This document shows positions 34,494-45,409 of a stretch of DNA of 64,000 nt, one piece after another (position 1 is the first letter of the stretch; every line of letters begins with the position of its first letter). A model generated the notes under the pieces. It made no database searches, was not told where the DNA came from, and worked only from the letters and a program-made list of their open reading frames with translations. The DNA is from Gautieria morchelliformis (taxonomy: Eukaryota; Basidiomycota; Agaricomycetes; Gomphales; Gomphaceae), in assembly GCA_015179125.1 (NCBI GenBank), contig WHVA01000110.1:124001-188000 (forward strand). Direction: 5' to 3'. A program made the position numbers and the translations under genes.

Positions 34494-36321
34494 GGGCCAA
34501 TAGGCGGCGAGGTCCCTTCTTCAAGGTTGATCTTGATATCGTGGGGTCGGTGGGGGGCTAGAGTGTCAGTGCATGCTTTGCTGAACACATTTGCAAATTC
34601 GTGGTATACTTTGGGAACATGTTTTTTAACGTTCTCAGAAAGATCAGGAGAGCTTTCTCCCGATGTTGCCCCTTGGGCGAGGAGCTCAGGCGAAGCCAGA
34701 TTGAGCTGAAACACTTCGGACCCTTCTAATCTGGATGTGCACATGAAAGTGGGTGCATTGATTAGGGAAACGAGCGGTGCTTGCAACTTCGGAGGCGAGT
34801 TCTGAGGCGAGTTCTGAGGCGAGGTCGAAGGCTGGGGCGAAGATGCCGTAGGCAAGGTCGAAGTTGTAGCTGAAGCTGAGTGGGCTGACGTCGCCGTGGT
34901 CGCTGGAGTCATAGTCAAGTCGATGGTTGTGAAAGTAATACTGCCCAATACCCAGTCAATCGACGGATTGTAGCAGGTGAGCCAGTTGTGGCCAAGTACC
35001 ACCGAGCAACTCGAGTCAAGCGAGGTTACGTAGAAGGTAACCCATTGTTGTTCGCCGGTCGGAAAGCAGATACAGAGGTCTAGAGCTTGGGTAATGGTAG
35101 TGTTAGTACTACCATCAAATAGTTTCAAGGGTATAGGAGAGACAGGATAAGCAGGCATAGAGTACTTCTGGACAAATCTGGATTCGATAAAACAATCTGA
35201 GGACCTGCAGTCAACTAATGCAACAAAAGAGATGTTGGGAAGCAAAGGCGAGGTTAGATCTACATTAAGAGAATCTTTGGACAATGAATGAAAAGCGGCA
35301 CTGGGTCTGAGCACACGGGTGAGGTTACCGCAATCCTTGGATCGTGTGGTTCTGAGGTTGCTACCTATTTTTTCACCTCCGTAATGGAGGCCGAAGTCCC
35401 CTCGTTAGGCATCTTCGCTGCCCAACCTTTAGAACCGCTACCATTGGTAGACTTGTTCTTCGGGCAGTCCTTGACGATGTGGCCTTTGGTGCCACAAAGC
35501 AGACAAAGGCCTTGGTCGACCCAACGTTGGTGTTCCTCGGGAAGTAGTTTGCCGTCCTTCCTGAGCTTGCTCGATATGTCGGGCTGGCTCTTATTATTCG
35601 AAGAGTTGTTTTTGGAACCCTTGCCGTTGTTGTTGGTCTTGTTGCAGTTTTTGTTGTTATTGGAACCGCTGGAAGACTGGTTGTTGTTAGTGGCATTGCT
35701 ACTGGACTGATTAGTGACGCGTGCAGGCTGGGAGCTGCGACCATTGATCATCGTGTCATATTCCTTATGCTCCCAGTAAGGGCTGTCGCATTCCAGCGTG
35801 AAGTTCCTAAGCTCGGCGAGGCTGCGAAATCGAGGAAAGTGAAATAAATCGTCCTTGATTCGTTTGGCCAAGCCTTTGTAGGAGAAGTGTCGGAGGGCCG
35901 CATCGTTCCACTGAGTCTGAGTCAAAGCTCAGGCGAAGTCGATAAAGAATCGCGCAGCCTTGTGGTGCTCTTTCATCTTCTCGAGGTCGATCTCGGCTTG
36001 GGCGGCGTTGTCATATGGGCCGAGGTTGAGCTCAAGCTCGGCCTTGAAGCTGTCCCAGTCCTCGAGCCAGTCTGGCTCGGGTTGTACTTCGCTGAGGATC
36101 ACCAGTTCAAAGTACTGTAGAGCTGAGCCGGACAGGTAAGAAATAGCATACTGTACCTTCGAGGCCCCAGTTTTGAAGGCTGAGGGGCAATCTCGGAAGT
36201 TGAGTACGCATTGGAGGAAGAAGGTGTGAAGCTTGGCCTGGTCAGTACCGTCATAACTATCCGGTTCCTTGACGTTGGCCCGCGCTTCGGACTCGCAAGG
36301 TTTTGTGAGCTTGATGAACAC
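34494..36321 (-). pseudogene. Gyp-B gag and protease
   Basis: From 36321 downward: a Ty3-type gag core (KVQYAISYLSGSALQYFELV, ELELNLGPYDNAAQAEIDLE), interrupted by a stop near 35926, then LRNFTLECDSPYWEHKEYD, an Asn/Ser-rich linker, and a zinc knuckle CLLCGTKGHIVKDC (CX2CX4HX4C) that packages RNA. After another frame break comes the aspartic protease (ISFVALVDCRSSDCFIESRF), in which the usual D-S-G has become D-C-R. Then SCSVVLGHNWLTCYNPSIDW and a Ser/Thr/Pro-rich linker into RT. Start and stop codons are unclear upstream of 36321. The altered protease motif and the stops make it inactive. Confidence 0.85.
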
Positions 36322-36632
36322 TCAACGCATCAGCTCATTGTCCTCAAGGTCACCGAGGTCCTCGGGTGGCAGGTTGGGGAGGTCCCAATCGTTGTCAGAA
36401 CCTCCAGAGCCATCACCTGGATCACCTGAAGGGTCACCGGGGTTAGCCCTACCTTTGCCTTTGTTACTAGGCTCGGCGGGGTCTGCGAGGGGTATCCCTG
36501 GGGACGGTGGTGAATCGTTGGGGGCTTCCGAGAAACGTCATTGTTCTGAGATACCCCGAAGGGTGCGGGAATGAGTCATCATGGACATAGTGAAGAAAAG
36601 GGATACGTAGGGTGTAAGCAGTCTGAAAATAC

Positions 36633-37197
36633 TGTTACGATACGATCCTTCGTAAGGTTGACCGAGGTCGGGAGCGAAACCCGAGGTAAGGTCCGAGGTT
36701 ACGGGGCGAGGTTTTGATAGGGAAGTCGGAGAGGGACTAGGCTTCAGCTTATGTGCTGCGCCAACCCTATGCACAAGTCCCAACTTCGGAGGCAAATGAA
36801 TAAGAGGCGAGGTTTGGCTTAAGAGGCGAAGCTTTGAAACTAACTAGGGATCAAAGGTATACAATAGTTGATTTTCAGACTGACTAGTAGGAATGCATAC
36901 AAGGGGGTTTATATACGAGCGAGGGTACGCGTCAGGGGCGAGCATATTAGGGGGAGGTCAGGGTGAGGTCAGGGGGGCGAGGTCAGGGCGAGGTAATATA
37001 CGAATGATGCGTGATGGAGCGGAATCAGTAACTAAGGGGATACGGGCATGGGATCAAGGTCAGATATGAGCTCTAGCTTGGGCTCGGGCTCAGACGCAGG
37101 ATAAGCATCATAAGTACTCGGGCACAAGTATCACAAGGCTCGGGCTCGGAAGAAATGTTATACCGGTAAGTAACCGGCCAAAGGCCGGGTTCTTACA
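36633..37197 (-). repeat. Gyp-B 5' LTR
   Basis: 565 bp on the minus strand from TGTAAGAACCCGGCC to GATCGTATCGTAACA. It contains a short palindrome ACCGGCCAAAGGCCGGGT near the outer end and G/A-rich tandem GGCGAGGTCAGG motifs at 36955-36992. The outer edge meets the CCATT duplicate. Confidence 0.9.
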
Positions 37198-37253
37198 CCA
37201 TTAACCAGTGTCTGAAGGATCAACTGCTCACTGGAGACAATAGGCCCTGCCAT

Positions 37254-39591
37254 TTATACATCTCCAGGATATCCAGTTGCCCAAGGAAACTCATCTGACT
37301 CTATCCCAGCAGGCCCAGCCTCCCCATGCTGGCTTTCCTGAACAGGCACATCATCTGCCAAGGCCTGAGCGCTCAAAGCCTGGCTCAAGTCTGGGTCCCC
37401 AAATTCGACAACTATAGCATTGTGAATACTTTGTTTGGCAGCTTGGAAGGTGGAGAATGAAAGAGTGGGCAGTGAGAGGCTGTGAAGTTGACTGTGTCTC
37501 TCTTGGAGAGTTAGATGGAACCGGGAGATGATAATCACTGATAAGCTGTATATGCACTGTTAGTACTATCATGTCTTCCTTCTTTCTTAACTTGATGAGC
37601 ACATACCTGTTCTGAAAAGGAGTTAAGATACCAGAAATGCTTGCCTTTGTATCACAAAGGAGCTGGTATTAGCCATTTTGTTATTATGATCAATATCTTA
37701 CATACCCTGAACACCTAAATTGAGAGAAAGCACCAAGTAAGCTCTGAAGCTCAACAGGTTTATAAGTAACCATACCTTTGTTGTGATAGTATTAGCCAAA
37801 GTTATTGTGAGCACAAATCTGAATATGAATCAGATATATGAAATATCATAGGAACAATATTCCATACCCATATCTGACAAAGCCTTACCTGTACATTAGT
37901 GATATCCACACATATAAGCAATATAGTGTAAACTCACCTTGGTGAATCAGTAAACTGACAAGTGATTTCTTATTCCAAATTTCACCTTTCTGCCAAAGCT
38001 TTAAGGTTTCAATAGAGCTTGGAATGGTTACTATCACAACCCCAGTGTCGAAAAGGATTATAGCAACACTACTGATGGTATCCACTGTCAAAGGTATTCA
38101 GCGACACACTGGGCAAATGCAGGTCCCCAGGTCTTACAACTGAAGAATTTGTTAGTGTTAATATAAGCAGAAAGCCTTACTCAGTACTGACAACACCAAT
38201 ATATTATATTGTGAACTAGTGAGATCGCAGTGGTCCAAAACAGACTTGTACTAAGGTAGAAGACACCAGGAACCAGCACCCCTTACGTAAGCTACCAGCC
38301 GCCTCTTGACATTCTTAATTCCACCCACCCACATCATATTTTGGCATATCTAAGTCCTAAGAGGTTTTCTAAATATATCTAGCTTAAACTTGTAGGAAAG
38401 GATTTAGCCAAATAATGCATGATAGCTGAGTTATACCACCTTGAAGTACATGTTAAGAAAAAAGAATTTTTTTACCAAATGCTTTATTTCGTCCTTTGGA
38501 ACCATTTGGACACTTTTAGTATTTTGTGAACTCGACATTTGGTGTGTCACGTGACATGATTTGTCAGCGTTCTCAGCGCTTGAACCTCGGTTCCGATGAC
38601 GCATGACCATTTCGGGGGGTCCCATGACACGTGACACTGAGCGTTGGGCAAACTTGGGCAGAGGGCCTTGACCAATAACATATTAGCAAGTCAGATCAAA
38701 AGTAGAGTAACTATAGACAAAATTCACACAACTTCTATATATCAAAACTGATGGTCTGGTACACTTTTGAAAATCAACATCCAAGTCCTTCGATTTGGCG
38801 CGTCACGTGATCTAAGCGCTCGCTTACGTCAGGGGTGCTGGTTCCTGGTGTCTTCTACCTTATATCCAGTGAAATGAATTTATGTGATTTATACAAAGTC
38901 TGCACAGGGACATACCATTTCCAGGATAATAGTACCAAGAATAAGCAGCCAAAGGATAGCCAAAACTGTTTTATTCTGAGAGGAGATAACATAGGTGCGA
39001 GCAAGCAGAAGCCCTAGACAAGTAAACTGTGTTAATAATTCTAATTGAAAGTATATGAGTATTATCACTCACCCTGTACTCCAATCAGAGCAGAGACAAT
39101 GAAATCATCACCTAGGTGAATTAAAGTATTACATTTCCTTCAAACATTTGAGTCACTATGTTGCTTCTTCATAAGGAATGAAAGTCCTACTGGAACCTCA
39201 TTCAATCAGTAGGGTTGTTACACATGAAAACCTTGGTAATCACCTCAAGGGATATTTTAGATAAACCGAAATACGCCACGAGAAGAAGGGAAGCCAACAG
39301 AAGGTAACGAGCGAGCAAATAGAGAATGGTGCCGATTTTGACATTCTTGGACCAAATGTGCCTGATCTCAGATGGCAATGTGAGGAGCGTGTCGTATATG
39401 AGCAGTGCTGTGGAACTAGCTATTTAAATTGTGGAGTTATATGGGGTATGGACGCATACTAAGCGCTGCGAAAGTGACGTAGTTGAACGCAAAGCTGGTT
39501 CAGGTAAGTTCGTCTGCATCTCACTGAATGCAGTAAGCACGTACCCGTCTGACAGTATCTGGATACTAGCCAAGGGGTCCACCTGAGCCAT
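37254..39591 (-). CDS. DUF6533-type membrane protein, copy D (best preserved)
   Basis: Start ATG 39591. Exon one (39591-39545) gives MAQVDPLASIQILSDG. Removing a 50-base-class intron (GTACGTGC..GAACCAG) and a second one (GTATGCGTCC..AAATAG) yields a continuous FAFNYVTFAALTSSTALLIY then DTLLTLPSEIRHIW, the canonical DUF6533 start with two hydrophobic helices. Next come CDDFIVSALIGVQG, LLLARTYVISSQNKTVLAIL, VAIILFDTGVVIVTI, LKLWQKGEIWNKKS, and a final exon with IIISRFHLTLQERH and an acidic tail, stop at 37254. Splice signals are intact where copies B, C and E have lost theirs. A 607-bp MITE sits in an intron and Gyp-B lies about 50 bases beyond the stop. Not every exon junction could be settled by eye. 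Role unknown; integral membrane protein. Confidence 0.6.
38254..38860. mobile_element. MITE-3: 607 bp, long TIRs, TA duplication
   Basis: Terminal inverted repeats begin AGGTAGAAGACACCAGGAAC and continue CAGCACCCCT, identical over 30 bases, then ACGTAAG with one mismatch before it. The flanks are TA at 38252-38253 and 38861-38862; copy B shows the empty site ACTATATCCAG. Subterminal TCACGTGA palindromes occur on both sides. TA target and no ORF suggest a non-autonomous Tc1/mariner/pogo-type element. It lies in an intron of copy D. Confidence 0.9.
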
Positions 39592-40050
39592 GGTGCAAGA
39601 AAGAAAGAATCGGATTCAGACGAGGGACTAAGTTTTGTGTAGCGATGTGGGGTTGGAGTTGCAGACCGCGGAAGGTGTCTCTATATAATGTTCTGACCAT
39701 AGGTGCTGCCAGGTCAACAGGTATTCATAGCTCCTATATCAGAGCCGAAACATGGCACAATTTTCAAGCCGGAAGGGTCTGATAGATGAATATCTTATGT
39801 AAAAGAATTGAAGTTAGTTGCACTACATAGAAGCATCAGATATAATTGGCCGCTCGGGTGAGTAATCGAGGCTTCCGACTGGCTTTTTGCCAGGAGTCGT
39901 TACTCCGATTTGCATGGGCGGATTGGTTGCAAGATCCACTTAAAATTTGTCATCATGGAAGCACACTTGGCACTCAAAGTGCTGTGTCAGCGCAACACCA
40001 CATGAAAACCAACTGCAACAAGCTCACTGGTGTATATTAAGATGACACTT
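39592..40050. repeat. 5' flank of DUF6533 copy D
   Basis: Aligns with the region upstream of copy B and its duplicate (GACCGCGGAAGGTGTCT, TGCTGCCAGGTC, GCCGAAACATGGCACAA, CCACATGAAAACCAACTGC). It ends at about 40050, shortly before LINE sequence. The conserved stretch just before the ATG is the likely promoter; no TATA box is obvious. Confidence 0.55.
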
Positions 40051-40203
40051 GAGAAAACTTTTCTCACGCCTCCCACAACAACCCAAAACCAAAAATTCCT
40101 TATTCTCATATAAACACACTAGCTATACCATTCCGTAGTGGATCGCTGACGACAATCGGCGATAGCACGAGGCTCCTACAAAATAGAAGCTCCCAAAAAA
40201 CCG

Positions 40204-41952
40204 ATGCCACTGAGCGTCGGCCCACAGGTGCCCGCCACGTCACAAAACTGCACGAGGGCAGGCACCACACAACAGAGCAGTATGAAGACGAGAGCTGAGC
40301 TACTGGCTGAACCGAGTGTGTCAGTAAGAACTAGGGAGCAAGCTAGGCAGTTTCTCGACAGGTACGGGTACTACGCAAAAGACGAACCACTGTCAGCGGA
40401 GCAACTCAGCTACGTGCTGCTATCCCTGGCACACAATGCAAGTGGCAAAACACTGCAGGAGGGCATTAGAGCAGTGGCAGTATTGATGTTAGAGGAAGCG
40501 GCGAAAGGAGTAGGAGTGGCGGTGATGAAGCATGTCGAAAGGAGCCTAGAGCTGGCCCTCACCAAAGTCGCAGCGGCGGTCGATGAGGCAAAGGAGGCAG
40601 CCGAGCTAGCGAAGGCGGCGACGGAAGGAGCCTACAACGTCATAGAACACATCAACAGCATGAGGAAACCAAGCGGGCAGAACAAAGATGACGAGACAGG
40701 GAGGACGACATACGCAGCTGCGCTCAAAGGTAATGTACCCCTGTCACATCCGAGTAATTTGGCGAGAGCGAAGGCTAGAAAAAGACAAATACTGATCGAC
40801 GGAGACCCCCAAGCGGGACAGAACGCGCTCACTGAGCTGACCGAACAGGAACTGGTAGCAAAAGCCAATGAAGCCATCGACAATCTGGGGGACGACCATA
40901 GCCACATCAGCAAAGCATTCGTCGGGGCCAAAAAGCTAGCGAACGGCGGGATAGTTTTCGACTTGGAGACGGCGGAGGTGGCGAGGTAGATCCAAGCAAA
41001 CAAAATAACATTCCTTAGCAAGTTCAGCGGGACGGCTATGATAAAAGACAGGGCCCTACCAGTCATAGTGGAATACATGCCCCTGACCCACTCGCCGGAC
41101 GCGCTCGGGGAAATGGGGAAAATAGAACGAGACTCCAACCAGCCATCAGGCTCCCTGATCTCAACTCGCTGGATAAAGCCTGTGCACAGAAGAACGGCTG
41201 GCCAAAAATCCGCCCACATCATAGCGAAATTCAGTAGCACAGAGGCTGCAAACCAAAGCATAAGGGACGGACTAATTATAGCGGGAAAGAGAACTTGGGC
41301 CAGGAGAATGAAGAGAGAACCACACCGCTGCCTAAAGTGTCAGGCATACAATGCGCAGCACATCTCTGCAGAGTGCAATAGCCAAGAGACATGCGGGACC
41401 TGCGGAGACGAACACAGAACTGCGGATTGCCAGGAGAGCGACCCGAAGAGATACAAATGCGCCAACTGCAACGTGCAGGGACACGCTTCATGGGACAGAA
41501 CATGCCCAACATTCAGAGCAGCGTGCGCGGTGGCGGAAAAGAGCGACCCAGAACATACCTACAGATTTTTCCCAGACGAGCACCCATGGACATGGGAGCA
41601 ACAGAGAGAGATGGAAGAGGCAGTCGACGCAGGAGAAGTACTGAAAAGAGCCAGCGCCCACGAAGACAGAAGGGCAAGAGCAGCAGAGGAAGAGGCGAAC
41701 AGGGGGAGACAGATGAACGGCGTAAATGAAAGCAGGCGCCAGAGGGAACAAGAGGGATCAGGATACAGAACTAGAATGGAGAGCACAGCGAGCACCAGAG
41801 GAGAAGGACGAAGGGCAAACCCAAGAATCGGACACAGAGACCAAGGCTGGCACGAACGGCAGCCAGGAGAGGGTAGGCAGAGCCGACTGGACGATTATGG
41901 GATAGGGAGCAGCCCACGAACGGCCCCAGATATGACAGCGAACCGAGGGTGA
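40204..41952 (+). pseudogene. LINE ORF1 (gag-like, zinc knuckles), one in-frame stop
   Basis: One reading frame from ATG 40204 to TGA 41950-41952 with a single in-frame TAG at 40987-40989; otherwise about 582 codons. The N-terminal part has a long Ala/Glu-rich helix (LALTKVAAAVDEAKEAAELA), probably a coiled coil. The C-terminal part has three Cys-rich zinc knuckles (CLKCQAYNAQHISAEC, CGTCGDEHRTADC, CANCNVQGHASWDRTC), then an Arg/Glu-rich tail. ORF1 proteins of this kind bind LINE RNA to form the transposition particle. Followed 18 bases later by ORF2. The single nonsense codon is the only break. Confidence 0.85.
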
Positions 41953-41970
41953 CAACAGCGCGATCCAAGG

Positions 41971-43615
41971 ATGAACGAGACAAATCAACATCTAAAAAAC
42001 TTGAGGATCAGACAGCAGAACATGAACAAATCCTTAACGGCAATGGCGGAAATGCTAGCTAAGTGCCCACCTGACCGATATGACATTCTCGCTGTCCAAG
42101 AACCATACATTGACTTCTTGGGAAATTCTAGAGCCACACCAAATTGGTATTCAGTCTATCCAAAAACACACTACCAGGACAAAGAAAAGAGGACGAGATT
42201 GATGATCCTAGTGAGCAAGAGAATAGCCACGAGCACGTGGGGGGCAGAGGATGCAGGATCGCCGGATGTCACGGCAATAAAACTCAAAACATGCATGGGT
42301 AACATGCTAATCATAAACATATATGCTGACTGTGCACAGTCTGACAGTATAAGAACCACGACACGATACATGCAGAGGAAAGCGACACAAGAGGAGACAC
42401 AGGGACAGGAAACAGAAGAAGTAATCTGGCTAGGAGACTTCAATAGGCACCACCCGACGTGGGATGAACTCCGAAACTCGCACCTCTTCACCAGAGCCAA
42501 CCTGGACGAAGCACAAACCCTGTTGGATGCGGTCTTGGAGTACAGGCTACACATGGCTCTACCTAAGGGCGTCCCCACTCTCAAAGCGATGGCCACAGGA
42601 AATCACACATGGAAAGATAACGTTTTCATCTCATCTCTATTAATAGAAAGCCTCACCAGTTGCGTAACAGTGCCGGAAGACCGACCACCAAAAAGCGATC
42701 ATTTCCCCGTCGACACCACAATCGACGTGACAGTCAAGGCTAGCATACAAAGTCAGAGACCCAATTATAGGCAAGTAGACTGGAAGAAGTACAATGAGAA
42801 GCTCGGCACAAGACTACGGAGCGAAATAGGAGCACCGATACCATTCACTAAGCAACAGTTTCATCACTACCTGCACGCACTGACGACAGCTATAATAGAC
42901 ACGACAGACGAAATGGTGCCGAAAAGCAAACAATCACCCTACATGAAGCGGTGGTGGTCCCTACAGCTGACCCAGATCAGAGCGGAGACACGACGGCTGG
43001 GCAGGAGGTCATACGCGAAGAGGGACAGCCCAGAAGACCCGATACACGGTAAGTACAAGAGCGCCAGGAACCGGTATGCAGGAGCCATAGAGAAATTGAA
43101 GCAGCATTGGAGAGACTTCCTAGACAAAATAGACCAAAAGACGATCTGGACAGCACACAAGTATGCATCGCAGGACGCCAACGACGGGGGCCAAGTGAAA
43201 GTACCAGCACTGTCAGAAGTAAGGGCAAACGGCACAAGGGCAATGGCGGAGACAAATGAGCTGAAAGCACATATGCTCTGCAACACATTCTTCCTAGAAC
43301 CCGATGCCGATGCAGAGCCCATACCACCAGACTATGAGTACCTCTCACCAGGGTTTGAGTACCAGCCGATAACTGATGAGCAAATACGCAGAGCAGTAGA
43401 CAATCTCAACCCGTTCAAAGTCCCAGGAGCAAACGGCATACCAAACGAGCTCATCAAACAGTGTATCGACGTTCTGATACCATACATAGGCCCCTTATTT
43501 CGCGCAACCTTCGACCTCCAGACATTCCCGGCAGAATGGAGAGACTCCACCACGAAGGTCCTCTGCAAGCCAGGAAAGGCCAACTACACCATTCCCAGGG
43601 CATACAGGCCAATCA
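41971..43615 (+). pseudogene. LINE ORF2: endonuclease and start of reverse transcriptase
   Basis: Starts MNETNQHLKNLRIRQQNMNK. An apurinic-type endonuclease follows with LAVQEPYID (catalytic Glu), VIWLGDFNRHHPTW, and PKSDHFPVD (the SDH motif), then linker and the first RT motifs (FKVPGANGIPNELIK, AEWRDSTTKVLCKPGK, RAYRPI). It nicks target DNA for target-primed reverse transcription. The frame is open to the junction but the gene is cut at 43615, where the Cop-2 LTR (TGTTAGTAATC) begins; the rest of RT, and RNase H, are missing. The open frame running on to 43749 is LTR sequence, not protein. Confidence 0.88.
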
Positions 43616-43838
43616 TGTTAGTAATCGGGACGATGACACCGCCGAGGCAGAGCCGGCACGCACTTAGCCGGAGGTTCGAGATCGCTCTCGACCCCGGGTT
43701 GCTGGTGCACCGGCATCGCATCGGCACAGCAGCTCGAAGAGATTGGTAATACAATGGACATTATATTTTGTATATAAAGGAACGATCTACTTGAGATCAA
43801 GAGAGAATATCAGATCATTATATCTCCTTCGTTCCACA
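43616..43838 (+). repeat. Cop-2 5' LTR
   Basis: 223 bp from TGTTAGTAATCGGGACG to TTCGTTCCACA, with a TATATAAAG box at 43772. It is followed by a primer-binding site and a copia gag. It is inserted in LINE ORF2; the candidate left duplicate is AATCA (43611-43615), its partner is not in the window. Confidence 0.8.
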
Positions 43839-43858
43839 GGTTATGGGCCCCGCGCATA
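43839..43858 (+). other. primer-binding site, half-tRNA type
   Basis: GGTTATGGGCCCC starts right after the LTR. It is complementary to the anticodon stem-loop region of initiator methionine tRNA (GGGCTCATAACC), the internal priming mode known from Drosophila copia, rather than to a tRNA 3' end. Confidence 0.6.
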
Positions 43859-43917
43859 ACTAAACTACTACAAATCTAACTACGCTCTATACTCCAATAA
43901 CTCAATACCGATCGACG

Positions 43918-44760
43918 ATGTCGAGTAGCAACAACACGTACAAGATCGACCCCTTGAACGGGGATAATTACGCAGCGTGGCGCCGGCGGCTCGAGTGGAT
44001 ACTCGATGACTCAGATCTGTGGGACGTGGCTATCGGCAGGGAGACGGAACCGAGACCGGCAGATGCCGACAACGTCACTGCGAGCGAGCAGCAGGAAATC
44101 GACGATTGGAGAAGGAAGGACAAGAAGGCTAGAAAAGAGATTTGCCTCAGAGTTGCCGATGAACAACTAGTTTACATCAATCAGACGATGTCTGCGTTTG
44201 CTGTATGGACTAGTCTACAAGCTATATTCGAATCTAAGGGAACAGTGGGGATTGTAAATCTCCGAAGAGATTTCTTCCGGACGCTTGCCGAGGACGGCGC
44301 GAACATGGAGGAGCACGTACGCAAGCTCCGCGGCATTCAACAGGAACTGAATGCGCGGGGGCATTACATCAGTGACACCGAGTTCTCGAACACGTTGCTG
44401 ACGTCATTACCAGATTCTTGGTCGGCGTTTATTACGGCAGTAAACGCCAGTGGAGCCGGGACAACAGCTGATATATTAATAGCTCGGGTCCTCGATGAGG
44501 ATCGAGCACGGAAAGCTGGATCGGCACGGCAGACGGCGCTTAAGGCGCAACAACGTCACAGGACCAGGAAAGATGACTCAGGAGCAACAAAGGGAAAGTG
44601 CCGAAATTGCGGCAAGAAGGGTCATTACGTGAAGGACTGTTGGGCGAAAGGTGGCGGCAAAGAAGGCCAAGCGCCAAAATGGTTCAAATCAGGGAACAAA
44701 GAAACAGTCAAACAAGCAGAAGAAAAGAAACCGGCGCTCGGCCACGGGTTTGAACTCCAG
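43918..44760 (+). pseudogene. Cop-2 gag (UBN2-type) with zinc knuckle, 3'-truncated
   Basis: Starts MSSSNNTYKIDPLNGDNYAA, the standard copia gag opening (LNGxNYxxW), continues with WTSLQAIFESKGTVGIVNLR and LTSLPDSWSAFITAVNA, and ends with a knuckle CRNCGKKGHYVKDC (CX2CX4HX4C). Gag packages the element RNA. The reading is intact to about 44745, but the protein then runs into unrelated GC-rich sequence; protease, integrase and RT are absent. So this is a young-looking but truncated element consisting of LTR, PBS and gag. Confidence 0.85.
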
Positions 44761-45409
44761 CGCGGGCGCCGCCTTGAAGATCTTCCGCCGTCTGGGGGGT
44801 CGGTGTCAGCACGTGCGCCCGCCTTTGAGTGCGCGCGAGCCCCCTTCTCCACCCCCGCCCCCGTCGCCGAAAAACGCACGCCGAACGAGTCGGAGGTCTC
44901 GCGGCCGCGCTCACGCTCCAGGTGCCGCTTCTCTTCGAGCTCGCCCCGCTCACACGCCTCGCGCGGGCAGCGCGCGTCCTCCGGGGGGAAGCATCCCGTG
45001 TCGCGGTGGGCGTGCGGATCGTGCGGGAAGGGCTTGTCTCGGGGTGGGAGGGCGGTGCTGGGCGGGAAGGTGGAGTCTAGGGAGAAGCGAGTGGTGCTCG
45101 GTAAGCGACATGAGGGACTGGGCAACGGGACGTACCATCCGCGTCTCCAGGGTCTGGGTTCGTGTCTGGTTCTGGGTCATGCTGGCGGATGGATGGATGG
45201 CGATACGTGGTGGAGAAGGCAGTAAACGTGTCATTCAGGATGGACGGCCTGTTTAAATGCAAAGGGAAATGCCGTGTATTCCGCTCTTTCCTCTTTCTGG
45301 CCTTTTCTACACCCGGCACATACACACACACCCCACCAATGGCAGACAAACCGGAAACATCATTATAAGTCCAAGTCCCTGCGCTGGAGAGGGCGGTGGG
45401 AGATAAGAA
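44761..45409. other. GC-rich sequence replacing Cop-2 pol
   Basis: Very GC- and CpG-rich, with open frames on both strands, none recognisable. The minus-strand stretch 44625-45125 (Arg/Glu-rich) could be coding in an unknown gene, but composition alone explains it. Confidence 0.3.

Larger units (their letters stand above)
28331..37197 (-). mobile_element. Gyp-B: Ty3/gypsy chromovirus, 8.87 kb, with target duplication
   Basis: Element boundaries TGTTACGATACG (28331) and GGGTTCTTACA (37197) are flanked by the 5-bp duplicate CCATT (28326-28330 and 37198-37202). DUF6533 copy B shows the unoccupied site GAACCATTAACC. Gag and pol run on the minus strand; an intact plus-strand gene occupies the space between pol and the 3' LTR. 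A solo LTR and a LINE tail are nested inside. Gag-pol has several stops and cannot be active. Confidence 0.9.

Noticed and set aside
43616-43749. C-terminal extension of LINE ORF2 beyond the RT motifs
   Set aside because: From 43616 the frame reads the Cop-2 LTR; the openness is chance.
43839-43858. Functional tRNA gene near the Cop-2 LTR
   Set aside because: Only the anticodon-arm complement is present; no cloverleaf, A box or B box, so it is a primer-binding site.
44625-45256. Overlapping long frames on both strands after Cop-2 gag
   Set aside because: High GC content makes such frames common; no recognisable motif.
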